Below, piece by piece: positions 7,598-14,915 of a stretch of DNA of 33,048 nt (its first letter is position 1; each line of letters begins with the position of its first letter). Source of the stretch: a virus; the IMG/VR virus record IMGVR_UViG_3300013120_000725, positions 1 to 33,048 of that record; one strand, 5' to 3'. The notes beneath the pieces were generated by a model. The model saw only the letters and a list, made by a program, of their open reading frames with translations. It ran no database searches and had not been told where the DNA came from. The position numbers were made by a program, and so were the translations under genes.

Positions 7598-7626
7598 ATG
7601 GTACCACCCTGGGGCATTTTTGTCAA
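7598..7626 (-). promoter_or_regulatory. Strong promoter for the winged-helix gene, predicted leaderless
   Basis: On the minus strand, a perfect TTGACA (7626-7621) is followed by a 17-base spacer and TACCAT (7603-7598, four of six consensus bases). Seven bases downstream is the A of the ATG at 7590, the expected +1. An 8-base palindrome TGGTACCA (7599-7606, imperfect to 14 bases at 7596-7609) overlaps the -10 box and could be an autoregulatory operator. A second palindrome, ACGATCGT, lies at 7626-7633 beside the -35. Confidence 0.6.
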
Positions 7627-7646
7627 CGATCGTCCTGTTTTAGGGC

Positions 7647-7676
7647 TTGACATAGATATTTTAAGGAAGGTACTCT
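7647..7676 (+). promoter_or_regulatory. Candidate promoter for the head-gene operon
   Basis: A perfect TTGACA (7647-7652) is followed by an 18-base spacer and a weak TACTCT (7671-7676). It is back to back with the regulator promoter, and both share the string GGTAC at the spacer/-10 junction. The leader to the ATG at 7706 would be about 22 bases and includes GGAG. The weak -10 hints at activation by a bound protein, possibly the neighbouring winged-helix product. Confidence 0.4.
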
Positions 7677-7705
7677 ATGAACATATTCAGCATTTGGAGT
7701 AAAGT

Positions 7706-8605
7706 ATGCAGGATATCTTAAATTCCTTTGAAACGCTTGGCACAGAAACTTATACCCCTGAAACTCTTCGTGGAATTGCCCGAGAAGGGGCAATGACTTT
7801 TCTACAAGATAATGAAAAGAGTCTCAGTGATATTCTGGCTGCCCTTTTATCAAAAAATCCGGGACTTAATCAGGATCAGGTTCATCGTATTGTAGAGCAG
7901 GCTAATGTAGATGTCTTTACACAAAAGTTTAAAACAGAAGAAGACAAGAATGTGCAATTTGATCCGGCAAGTTCTAAGGTTCTTTGGGACGGTATCATTG
8001 CAGACCGCTTAGATCCTATTGTACGGGAAGACAAACTTAAAGAGGATTCCTTTGCCTATTCTACTCCGCCAGAAGATTATAAAGCCAGCTTCAGTCCCTC
8101 TCTTGAAGAGATATTCAAGCATGAGGGAAATGGTGACCTCCTTCCTGCCGAGCCTGGGCGTAAGGAAATCCTTGAAGCTTCTTCTGTAAAGGAAAGTTTG
8201 GGCAATGAACAGGCTAAAACTGCAAGTCTTCAGTATAAAGTAGCTCATATTGCCGAAGATTTTGGAGAAGAAGCAACAAGAGCCTTTCTTGATGGCTCTA
8301 CTTCTCTGGGAGAGTTGAGCGTTATTTGTAAGTATGCCAGTCCAAATAATATAGTGGCTCGGGAGCTAAGCGGACTGATGCTCGATCAAATTATTGAGAA
8401 GACAGGGTCAAGTGTAAAAAAGCTGAAGGAGAGTCTTCACGTTCTGCGATTTAGGACACCAAATCCCGAACACGCTTTAGTGAAATCGGCGGCGGCGGCT
8501 GCTTCCTATATGGAAGCTTTGGCTGTACAGACGGATATTCTTGCTGCTACAGAGAACAAGCACAACGAGATTATGCAGCAGATAGGGCTCGATTATGGAA
8601 AATGA
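7706..8605 (+). CDS. Virion-associated protein of unknown function
   Basis: This 299-residue, acidic and largely helical protein has GGAG six bases before the ATG. No family is recognised. The first 65 residues are helical, with a PGLNQDQVHRIVEQANVDVF segment. From residue 170 a KxA-rich stretch follows (AKTAS, YKVAHIAEDFG), then helices and an Ala-run (KSAAAAAS). The same motif types appear across the head proteins, suggesting a shared virion partner or maturation step. The next gene starts within its last 11 bases. It occupies the slot where a portal is often found after terL, but its size is small for a portal. Confidence 0.75.
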   Translation: MQDILNSFETLGTETYTPETLRGIAREGAMTFLQDNEKSLSDILAALLSKNPGLNQDQVHRIVEQANVDVFTQKFKTEEDKNVQFDPASSKVLWDGIIADRLDPIVREDKLKEDSFAYSTPPEDYKASFSPSLEEIFKHEGNGDLLPAEPGRKEILEASSVKESLGNEQAKTASLQYKVAHIAEDFGEEATRAFLDGSTSLGELSVICKYASPNNIVARELSGLMLDQIIEKTGSSVKKLKESLHVLRFRTPNPEHALVKSAAAAASYMEALAVQTDILAATENKHNEIMQQIGLDYGK

Positions 8606-9341
8606 GATAGTCAGAACTATAAGATTAGCCAAAGCAATAAACAGGGCTAGGACGAAACTTGGATGTGATCATCGTTGGTACACAAAGACAGCGCAATGGC
8701 GCCCGGAAGAGATAGAGTGGAATAGAGAATTTGATTTAAAAGAGAAAGGCCATAGATTAAATAAGAGGTTAAGTCGGTTTAAGGCTGTGGACTCTATAGT
8801 TAATGCAATTAGTCGAGTTCCAGGGCTTCAGGATTTTGTAAAGCCTATTGCTACTGGCGCCGGTGAAAAGGTTAAAGGTAGACTATTCAGACCCACAGGG
8901 GTTCGAGGAACAATAAAAGCAAACCCTCTGATGGCTTATCCTTTGATTGTTGGAGGAAGCTTGGCAGCGGGAGCGGGAGTTGAACGGGTAGGCGGTAAAG
9001 TACTAAGCCTACTTCATGAGAAGGCCACAAGGGAAGGGGATTTTCAGCAGTTATTGGACTCCAACCCTGATCTGAAGAAGCAATATCCCGCCAAAGCAGT
9101 AAGGTCTGCCTTTGAGACTATACGAAGATATAATAAGAAGATATCTGCGGACCCTCTGGTTACCGGGCTATTAGTACGGAACGCGGTAGCCAGTTCTACT
9201 ATGCAGAGCGGTGCTCCGGTATTTGACCTTAAAACAGTAAATGAGTTAATCCGTGCGGAGCGAGACGCTGTTAAGCCTTCTGTTATAGGCGAGAGCGTTA
9301 GGCGCGGGACGGAAAAAGCACTCCCTTCAGGAGAACTATAA
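8595..9341 (+). CDS. Basic virion-associated protein with hydrophobic segment
   Basis: This is a 248-residue basic protein that overlaps the previous gene by 11 bases. A KTAQW motif occurs at residues 31-35, and a hydrophobic, Gly/Ala-rich segment at about 111-129 (PLMAYPLIVGGSLAAGAGV) could insert in a membrane or pack in a helical core. The middle and C-terminus are helical and charged. No known domain was found. Its composition is shared with the other Gly/Ala-rich proteins of the window, which may be internal head proteins. Confidence 0.72.
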   Translation: MENEIVRTIRLAKAINRARTKLGCDHRWYTKTAQWRPEEIEWNREFDLKEKGHRLNKRLSRFKAVDSIVNAISRVPGLQDFVKPIATGAGEKVKGRLFRPTGVRGTIKANPLMAYPLIVGGSLAAGAGVERVGGKVLSLLHEKATREGDFQQLLDSNPDLKKQYPAKAVRSAFETIRRYNKKISADPLVTGLLVRNAVASSTMQSGAPVFDLKTVNELIRAERDAVKPSVIGESVRRGTEKALPSGEL

Positions 9342-9368
9342 TACATAACGAAATTAAAGGAGGCAGTA

Positions 9369-9938
9369 ATGCTTGAGAAAGTGGCGGCTCTTACAGAAAT
9401 TAATCAGAATCCTTTTCCTTATCTTGCTGAAATGGAGGAAATGGAAAAAGAAGCGGGCAGATTTACCAGAGGTGTTGCTGCAGGTAAAAAAGGCCTAAAC
9501 AAGTTACATTTTGTTGGTGGGGCTTCTGCTGGCAGAAGTGGTGGACAACTTCCCAATGCAGCTTCAAGAGGAATAGATGCAGCACCTGGCGTAGCTTTAA
9601 GGGGCGTAGCAGGACTAAGAGGTGCGGGAAGCAAAGTCCTGAATACCTCCTTAGCAGATGTTGGCAGCGGTCTTGCCGGGGGTGCCAAATCATTGGGTAG
9701 TGGAATTGCCGGCGGTGCATCTGCTATTGCAGGTAGTCGCGGCGGTCAAGCTATTCAAAATATAGGTCAGCTTGGGGCTTATGGTGCAAGCACCAAGCCT
9801 GGCATAGCAGCTCTTGGTGTAGGTGCTGGTGTGGGCGGAACCCTCTTAGCAAAGAAGCTTGTTCAAGCCCTTAAAGCTCGTAGAGCAGCACCTCCATCGA
9901 AACTACAGCAACTTAAGGCAGCGATTGGTCTTGGTTAG
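9369..9938 (+). CDS. Gly/Ala-rich protein with NPFPYL and GQLGAYGA modules
   Basis: The gene encodes 189 residues from an ATG preceded by AAAGGAGG, one of the best ribosome sites here. The N-terminus reads MLEKVAALTEI with NPFPYL at 14-19. Residues 32-125 are low-complexity Gly/Ala/Ser. GQLGAYGA at 133-140 leads into a hydrophobic segment and a basic tail. The N-terminal box recurs in the protein at 29352 and the C-terminal box in the protein at 29854, so this looks like a two-module relative of both. The function is unknown; an internal or ejected virion protein is a reasonable inference. Confidence 0.75.
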   Translation: MLEKVAALTEINQNPFPYLAEMEEMEKEAGRFTRGVAAGKKGLNKLHFVGGASAGRSGGQLPNAASRGIDAAPGVALRGVAGLRGAGSKVLNTSLADVGSGLAGGAKSLGSGIAGGASAIAGSRGGQAIQNIGQLGAYGASTKPGIAALGVGAGVGGTLLAKKLVQALKARRAAPPSKLQQLKAAIGLG

Positions 9939-9961
9939 AAGACTATAGTTACTAATTTCGT

Positions 9962-11827
9962 GTGATATTTCGGGAAGTTATGGATAAACTACTTACATTT
10001 TCTACTGTTTCAGATAAAGGAGAGCCTTTGCTCCGACCTTTGAATGATGGTAGGCGTGTGCTTACAAAGTTAGCGAATCCAATGCTTCCTGGGGTATTGC
10101 AATTTATGAACAAACTCCAACCCGATCAAGATAAATTGTATTTGCTCTTATCTGCTTTAGGTACCAGCGAAGTATGGGGAGCGAATATCAATGGAGATTT
10201 TTTTAATAGAGTAGGCCTCAAACATCCTCGGACAGAGCAGGAAGATTGGGGATATAAGACCTTTGAGGTCTACGGGCACCCTTTCCGGCACCACAAAAAC
10301 CAGATAGAAAAGGGAGACAAACCATATGGAGAGGTTCATAAAGCTCTTTGGAACCCCAGAATGGAGCGAGTTGAACTAATTGTCTCCTTAAACAGAAATG
10401 AGACAGTACAACTTGCTGGTGGAGACCTTCTTGATCGTCTTGATAGGGGAGACCCCCTAGATATTTCGATGGGTTGTAAGGTTCCATTCGATATCTGTTC
10501 CATTACAAACCCAAACTGGAAACAATGGGAATATAGATGCCCTAAAGAAATGCTCCTGGAGCATTTTTCTTTATTAGGTTTACCTTATGGTGCTTCTCTT
10601 AAGGCAAGGCTTGAGGCTATGCGACAAGGAAGGGTGGGACTTCCTGGGCTGGCAATTACTACAGACGAATATAGTGATTGGGCAAAGAACCAGCTTGGAC
10701 GCACATTGCCGGATGGGCGTCTTGTTTATGTAGTCAATCTATTTCCAAGATTTTTTGATATCTCTTTTGTGTTTTTAGGGGCAGACAAAACAGCTAAAGT
10801 TTTGGCAAAGCTGGCAAAGGTATACCAAGTACCGTCTGCTTATGCTGCTCTGGAAGCTGGTATGGTTTCCGATAACATGGACTTTTTTAAAAGAGAAAAG
10901 ACAGCTACTCCTTTTACGGACTTCGTGAAACAAAGTGCAGAAATAAAAACCAGCGATATAGACAAGGAAATTAAATCTAACTTATCGGAAGACAATATAC
11001 AATTTCTTGGTGCCGAAGAGCCCGCCATTCCAGATGCCAAACTAGAGTCTTTGTCAGAGTTGCCTCTTGGCAATATCCTTAGTACTCTTGCTGGGTTAGG
11101 TGTGGCTCTAAAGCCGTCAGAATTTCAGAAAATTGTGGTCATAAAAATGGGTAAGCCCGCACGGGAATGGGGTATGTCTCAAACAAACCAGATATTCTCC
11201 CCTTGTAAGGATATGTCTCCAGTCGGAATGAGTCCTGAGATGTTCATGCCTGAATTAGGTATGAGTATGTCAGGGCTTATCCCCCATAGATCAGCTTTTT
11301 TACCCGTTCTAAAAAGACGGGTTGCACAAATTATAGTAGTAAAGCCGCAGCACACGGACAATAATCCTCCAGCAGAGGAGGCGTCTACGCCGCTTTTAGA
11401 TAAGATATCTGCAGCCTACAATGGCTACCGAGATGCTCTTATCAAAACAGCTGCGTCGTGCGTGCCTATTATCGAGGCAATTCCTGAAATATATGACGTA
11501 ATTGTTAAGGAAGATCTCGATGACGCATTCTTCCGCGGTGTAAAGCTGGCAAGGGTTGATCCTAAACTCTTGACAGGTCTGGCATTATTTGGGATCGCAC
11601 CCGCTATCTATCTTGCTTCGGCACATCAAAGGAAGAAGCAGCAAGAAGGTAAATCATTAAGCGGGCCTGGAAAGCTTGTGGCTGAATACCCTCTTTCTAC
11701 ATCAGCGGCGCTCACTGTAGGTGGGGTGTATGGAGCAAAGAGGACTCAGTCAATATTGAGCAATCCTGCAGTAAAGAAAGCGCTGTACGATCTCAAACTT
11801 GCAGTAAATCAACCCAGAACCTTTTGA
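9962..11827 (+). CDS. Putative head maturation protease with long C-terminal extension
   Basis: The product is up to 621 residues. The start is GTG 9962, or more likely ATG 9980, which has GGGAAG close before it. Residues 100-180 contain GHPFRHH (H106, H110, H111), a G-x-V-x-x-A-x-W-N-x-x-M-x-R-V-E-L-I-V strand pair, and DPLDISMGCKVPFDIC with S169. This His...Ser arrangement resembles prohead proteases of the herpesvirus-like S78/S80 type (compare the Ser of the T4 gp21 VSSRG), and it lies just before the scaffold-like and capsid genes. The remaining 350 residues exceed a normal protease: a Met-rich stretch at 404-437, KxA motifs (DKTAKVLAKLAK, REKTA, IKTAA) and a hydrophobic segment at 536-552. 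The extension may be an internal head protein fused to, or released by, the protease. Confidence 0.6.
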   Translation: MIFREVMDKLLTFSTVSDKGEPLLRPLNDGRRVLTKLANPMLPGVLQFMNKLQPDQDKLYLLLSALGTSEVWGANINGDFFNRVGLKHPRTEQEDWGYKTFEVYGHPFRHHKNQIEKGDKPYGEVHKALWNPRMERVELIVSLNRNETVQLAGGDLLDRLDRGDPLDISMGCKVPFDICSITNPNWKQWEYRCPKEMLLEHFSLLGLPYGASLKARLEAMRQGRVGLPGLAITTDEYSDWAKNQLGRTLPDGRLVYVVNLFPRFFDISFVFLGADKTAKVLAKLAKVYQVPSAYAALEAGMVSDNMDFFKREKTATPFTDFVKQSAEIKTSDIDKEIKSNLSEDNIQFLGAEEPAIPDAKLESLSELPLGNILSTLAGLGVALKPSEFQKIVVIKMGKPAREWGMSQTNQIFSPCKDMSPVGMSPEMFMPELGMSMSGLIPHRSAFLPVLKRRVAQIIVVKPQHTDNNPPAEEASTPLLDKISAAYNGYRDALIKTAASCVPIIEAIPEIYDVIVKEDLDDAFFRGVKLARVDPKLLTGLALFGIAPAIYLASAHQRKKQQEGKSLSGPGKLVAEYPLSTSAALTVGGVYGAKRTQSILSNPAVKKALYDLKLAVNQPRTF

Positions 11828-11839
11828 GGAGTGTAACAC

Positions 11840-12517
11840 ATGAGTACATTTAATGACTTACTTGGGCAACACTACCAGACAACACAACCGCAAGGTGCTG
11901 TTGATATGGAAGAGCTGTCCAAGTTGGCTGCAGAAGCTGCGGCTGAGGCGATTGAAGAGGGTGGCGGTGATATTGAGAACCTCTCCGAAGAGGAACTCGA
12001 AGCTGTCGCGTCTGAACTCTCTGGTGAGCCTGGTGAAATAACTGGTGAAGAGGAACAAATTGCTGCGGCGGTTATGGAAGATCCGGAACTTCTGGGTGAA
12101 ATCCTTGAAGCGGACCCCGAACTGGCTGCAGAAGTTGAGCAGGCTCTTGTGGCTGAAGAAGGCGCCCCTGCGGCAACGGAAGAGGCCGTAATGAACGAAG
12201 AAGTAAAAGAAGCTGCTCGACAAATTGCGGTAGCTGACTTTACTGGTCGGCACATGGCTCATAGTATGACAGATGAGCTGAATAAAATTGCTGTGGCACA
12301 GGCACAAGGCCAGCAAGTACAGTTCCCTATGAATACTCAACCGACTGCTCGGGAAAAATTGGCGTATGCCCTTCAAAGCGGGCAGGTATCCAAGACAGAC
12401 ATTTTGCGAGAAAAGATTGCACAGAAGTTAGCTGGCAATCCGCCCATGACTAAGCAAGCTTCTGCCGACCCCGGCACTGAGCTGCTTAGAAATGCTGTGA
12501 GGCGTCTTATCTATTAA
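11840..12517 (+). CDS. Acidic scaffold-like protein
   Basis: This 225-residue protein has GAGGAG before the ATG; the ribosome site overlaps the previous stop. Residues 20-125 are strongly acidic and Ala/Glu-rich, with almost no aromatic residues. The C-terminal 80 residues turn basic and hold repeated motifs (NKIAV, REKLAY, REKIAQKLAG). An acidic helical body and a basic C-terminal helix are typical of phage scaffolding or head-core proteins, and the place between protease and capsid fits. The REKLAY box is repeated in the protein at 12786. A scaffold role is inference from composition and position. Confidence 0.75.
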   Translation: MSTFNDLLGQHYQTTQPQGAVDMEELSKLAAEAAAEAIEEGGGDIENLSEEELEAVASELSGEPGEITGEEEQIAAAVMEDPELLGEILEADPELAAEVEQALVAEEGAPAATEEAVMNEEVKEAARQIAVADFTGRHMAHSMTDELNKIAVAQAQGQQVQFPMNTQPTAREKLAYALQSGQVSKTDILREKIAQKLAGNPPMTKQASADPGTELLRNAVRRLIY

Positions 12518-12520
12518 TTC

Positions 12521-12551
12521 AGAGCGAGGCGGTAGCGGGGCAACTCGCTCT
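12521..12551 (+). repeat. Intergenic inverted repeat (8-bp stem)
   Basis: AGAGCGAG (12521-12528) pairs perfectly with CTCGCTCT (12544-12551) around a 15-base loop. No T-run follows, so it is not a standard intrinsic terminator. It lies between the scaffold-like gene and a small ORF. A GTAGCGG heptamer occurs in the loop and again just after the stem (12554-12560). It may tune mRNA stability or the ratio of scaffold to downstream products. Confidence 0.4.
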
Positions 12552-12562
12552 CGTAGCGGCAA

Positions 12563-12793
12563 ATGATTGAACTGCAGTGGCTTACAAAACTAGCATTAGG
12601 AAGACAAAGCCTGAGGAGTGACACTAACTCTAAAAAAGCTGGTGTGAGGACTCCGCCATCATTGGCCGGTGACCCTATAAGGTTAGCTAAAGGCAGTAAG
12701 TTACAAACAACGCTATCTAAAAGGGTTGCGGCCTTTGAGGAAAAAAGGCCACTGCCGCTTCGTCAAACAAATGAAAGGAGATGGCATGGCTGA
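12563..12793 (+). CDS. Small basic KxA-motif protein
   Basis: This 76-residue ORF starts with ATG without a clear Shine-Dalgarno and overlaps the next gene's start by 8 bases. It has no known domain. It carries LTKLAL (7-12), IRLAKG (39-44) and KRVAAFEEK (53-61), the same motif types as its neighbours, which supports it as a real gene despite its size. It is rich in Arg, Lys and Ser. The poor ribosome site and the hairpin upstream leave some doubt about its expression. Confidence 0.55.
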   Translation: MIELQWLTKLALGRQSLRSDTNSKKAGVRTPPSLAGDPIRLAKGSKLQTTLSKRVAAFEEKRPLPLRQTNERRWHG

Positions 12794-13967
12794 CGCAATC
12801 CATGACATGCTCGCTCGTCGGATTGATGCTCTAAGGGAAGAGACTGTAAAAACAGCCGCTGTACCACAGGAGCAGCCCGCCGAGCAGGTATTGGAACAAG
12901 CGTTCAACCCGGTTAATCTCGGTGAGCTGGAAAAGGTCGCCGCGCAGCTCGACTACGTTGTTCCACGCCTGGGAGGTATCCAGGAAGATCGGGGCAATAG
13001 AGAGAAGTTGGCCCAGCTTCTTCGCATGAAAATGGGCCAGGAGTCTCCAGTAGTTACAGCTGCCCCGAGCGGACCCCCGATCATCGGGCAATCGGCATCC
13101 AACCCTATGGGAGGAAGTACTCAACACGGTACTCCAATGACAACTCCTATGCAGGAAGGGAATGCAATTAAAACAGATGAGGTAGTTAATCCTGTTGCTA
13201 AAGCTAATCGCAGCGGTAGCACGAAAAAACGTCTCATCGACAATTTAACATCAACTCAACCAGAACGTGACGGCGGAGAAGGAAAACAGCCTAATGTCGT
13301 TACGACAGGACAGCACTCTGCAAGTAAGCCGAGTGGGGGAGGTAATGAAGCACGGAAATTAATCCAGTCTAATATGGCTGCGATTGATTATACCAAGAAA
13401 AGTGCTGACTCTCCTGTGAAGAAGCAGCTAGCTCAGGTGTTGAACGAGCCGGCCCACAGTAAGAGGACTGATCCAGTTATTGGAAAAATGTGGTCAAAAG
13501 CAGATGAAGTCTCCAAGATTGCTTCTGCCGTACAGCGTATGACTGGTCAAGGACTTTCTAACCGTGAAAAGCTGGCGTATAAGATCTACCAGCGTAAGCT
13601 GGCGCAAGCAATCCCTCCAGGTGGAGCACCGCCTGCAGGACCTCCTCCGGTACCTCCGGCAGCCGCACCTCCTATGGGTGGAATGCCTCCAGGTGGAGTA
13701 CCTCCGATGGGCAGCCCCGAACAGGGTGGAATGCCTCCGGAGATGCAGACTCCTGGTGACCCGGTAGCCGTAGCTAAATTGGTCGCTGCCAAGAAGCAAA
13801 AGGATGCAGAGTCTGCCACTATTGGTGCTGCTCTCGCCGCTGTGAAGACTGGCCAGCCTCCTGAAGCAGGGGTTGTATCAGATGAGGAAATTGAAGCATT
13901 GATGCAGGGTGGTATGCCAGCTCCTGGTGGACCTGCTCCTGTACCTGGAACAGAAGGAGGCATGTAA
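12786..13967 (+). CDS. Pro/Gly/Met-rich virion protein with REKLA motifs
   Basis: The product is 393 residues from the ATG at 12786, chosen because GAAAGGAG lies 5 bases before it; the frame extends upstream to 12726 without a ribosome site. The N-terminal part has VKTAA, ELEKVAAQL and NREKLAQLL. The middle (residues 90-200) is Ser/Thr/Gly-rich and probably disordered. NREKLAYKIYQRKLAQ then leads into a Pro-Gly-Met-rich stretch of about 60 residues (PPGGAPPAGPP, GGMPPGGVPP). The C-terminus again ends in Gly-Met-Pro repeats. No enzyme domain is seen. Position suggests a head-core or capsid-associated protein, possibly processed by the maturation protease. Confidence 0.72.
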   Translation: MADAIHDMLARRIDALREETVKTAAVPQEQPAEQVLEQAFNPVNLGELEKVAAQLDYVVPRLGGIQEDRGNREKLAQLLRMKMGQESPVVTAAPSGPPIIGQSASNPMGGSTQHGTPMTTPMQEGNAIKTDEVVNPVAKANRSGSTKKRLIDNLTSTQPERDGGEGKQPNVVTTGQHSASKPSGGGNEARKLIQSNMAAIDYTKKSADSPVKKQLAQVLNEPAHSKRTDPVIGKMWSKADEVSKIASAVQRMTGQGLSNREKLAYKIYQRKLAQAIPPGGAPPAGPPPVPPAAAPPMGGMPPGGVPPMGSPEQGGMPPEMQTPGDPVAVAKLVAAKKQKDAESATIGAALAAVKTGQPPEAGVVSDEEIEALMQGGMPAPGGPAPVPGTEGGM

Positions 13968-14344
13968 TGCAAAAGCTTAGTGCAACAAAGGTAGCAGAAG
14001 CGGTAGCAGCGGCAAGTGTTCTTTTGAAACAGGCCAGTGCGGAAATCAAATACTTGCGTGAGGAAAACGTACGACTGCAAGGTGTCGTGAATAACAGCAA
14101 TTTCGAAAAAAGGGCACAGTCCTTAGCCCGCCGGATGGAAGGTGCAGGAATCGATTCGAACTTGTCTTTTGAAGACAAAGTCAATTTTGTTGCTCAAAGA
14201 GCACAACAGATCGATACTCTTGAAGCCGCCATGGACTTCCATGAGAAGCGAGCATCCAGTGGTAAAGTCGGAACATTGCTTAGCGAGGAACCTTCAGAAG
14301 CGATCAACACCAAAACTCGTCTGCTTGACTATTTAGCCAGTTAG
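13967..14344 (+). CDS. Small coiled-coil protein
   Basis: This 125-residue protein starts on the last base of the previous stop (TAATG), so translation is coupled. The N-terminus contains ATKVAEAVAAASVLLKQAS, followed by a heptad-like segment (AEIKYLREENVRLQGVV) at about 24-41. It is Ala/Glu/Arg-rich and almost fully helical. No family is recognised. Given its place just before the decoration-like and capsid genes, a small scaffold or core protein is plausible. Confidence 0.72.
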   Translation: MQKLSATKVAEAVAAASVLLKQASAEIKYLREENVRLQGVVNNSNFEKRAQSLARRMEGAGIDSNLSFEDKVNFVAQRAQQIDTLEAAMDFHEKRASSGKVGTLLSEEPSEAINTKTRLLDYLAS

Positions 14345-14366
14345 GCAAGACAGGAGGAATGAGCAA

Positions 14367-14903
14367 ATGGCAACTGATTTTTTCAAACTCATTTCCCCGT
14401 TTGGCAAAGTACAAACACGTTCTCTCCAAACAGACCCAAAGGCACTGTTGGATCCTTATTCCAGCGGAGGTGCCGATGAGGCTCTTATTATGGGAGAGTG
14501 GTGTGAGTTTATTGACGGGAAAATGCAGCGTAGTGCCTTATACGGCGACCCGGGAGTTGTCGGAGTAGGTGAGGGAGTACACCGTCCCTATCCACTTTTT
14601 GTACCAAAAGGTTATTATGCGTCTCAGGCAATGGCTGAGCCCAAGGCATCGTTCTTGTGGCTCAATGCATTCGAAGCTGAAACAGATATCATTGAAATGG
14701 GCGAAGGTGAGGATGCTCTGGCTGAAGATGATCTGCTTACTGTGCAGAACATTGAGGACAGTGGCGCCACGCCTCGTAGAGGTCTTGCCAAATGGACCGG
14801 AGATACTGGTATCTGGGTTATTGGACGTGTGACGAAAGTCTACACCGATAAAATCCGCTTTGAATTCCATCCCCAATATATGGAAACCCCCGCGGGTCCA
14901 TAA
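14367..14903 (+). CDS. Putative capsid decoration protein
   Basis: The gene encodes 178 residues with AGGAGG upstream of the ATG at 14367; an overlapping ATG at 14359 in another frame is ignored. The protein is beta-rich and acidic, with many Gly and aromatic residues (GEWCEFIDGK, KGYYASQ, WTGDTGIWVIGRV). There is no KxA motif of the type common in its neighbours. Directly upstream of the capsid gene is where decoration or stabilising proteins such as lambda gpD lie, and the base composition resembles the capsid gene, suggesting high expression. The role is inferred from position and composition only. Confidence 0.68.
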   Translation: MATDFFKLISPFGKVQTRSLQTDPKALLDPYSSGGADEALIMGEWCEFIDGKMQRSALYGDPGVVGVGEGVHRPYPLFVPKGYYASQAMAEPKASFLWLNAFEAETDIIEMGEGEDALAEDDLLTVQNIEDSGATPRRGLAKWTGDTGIWVIGRVTKVYTDKIRFEFHPQYMETPAGP

Positions 14904-14915
14904 AGGAGAGTTGAC

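Noticed and set aside
11858-12376. Long minus-strand open frames opposite the acidic scaffold-like gene
   Set aside because: The Glu/Ala-rich codons on the plus strand give stop-poor antisense frames; products are Ser/Phe-rich low complexity.
13615-13760. Repetitive GGTGGA/CCTCC stretch considered as a DNA repeat array
   Set aside because: It is explained by the Pro-Gly-Met coding repeats; there is no CRISPR-type spacing or non-coding repeat.
13494-14184. Several minus-strand frames opposite the Pro/Gly-rich and coiled-coil genes
   Set aside because: They mirror repetitive plus-strand codons; their composition is not protein-like.
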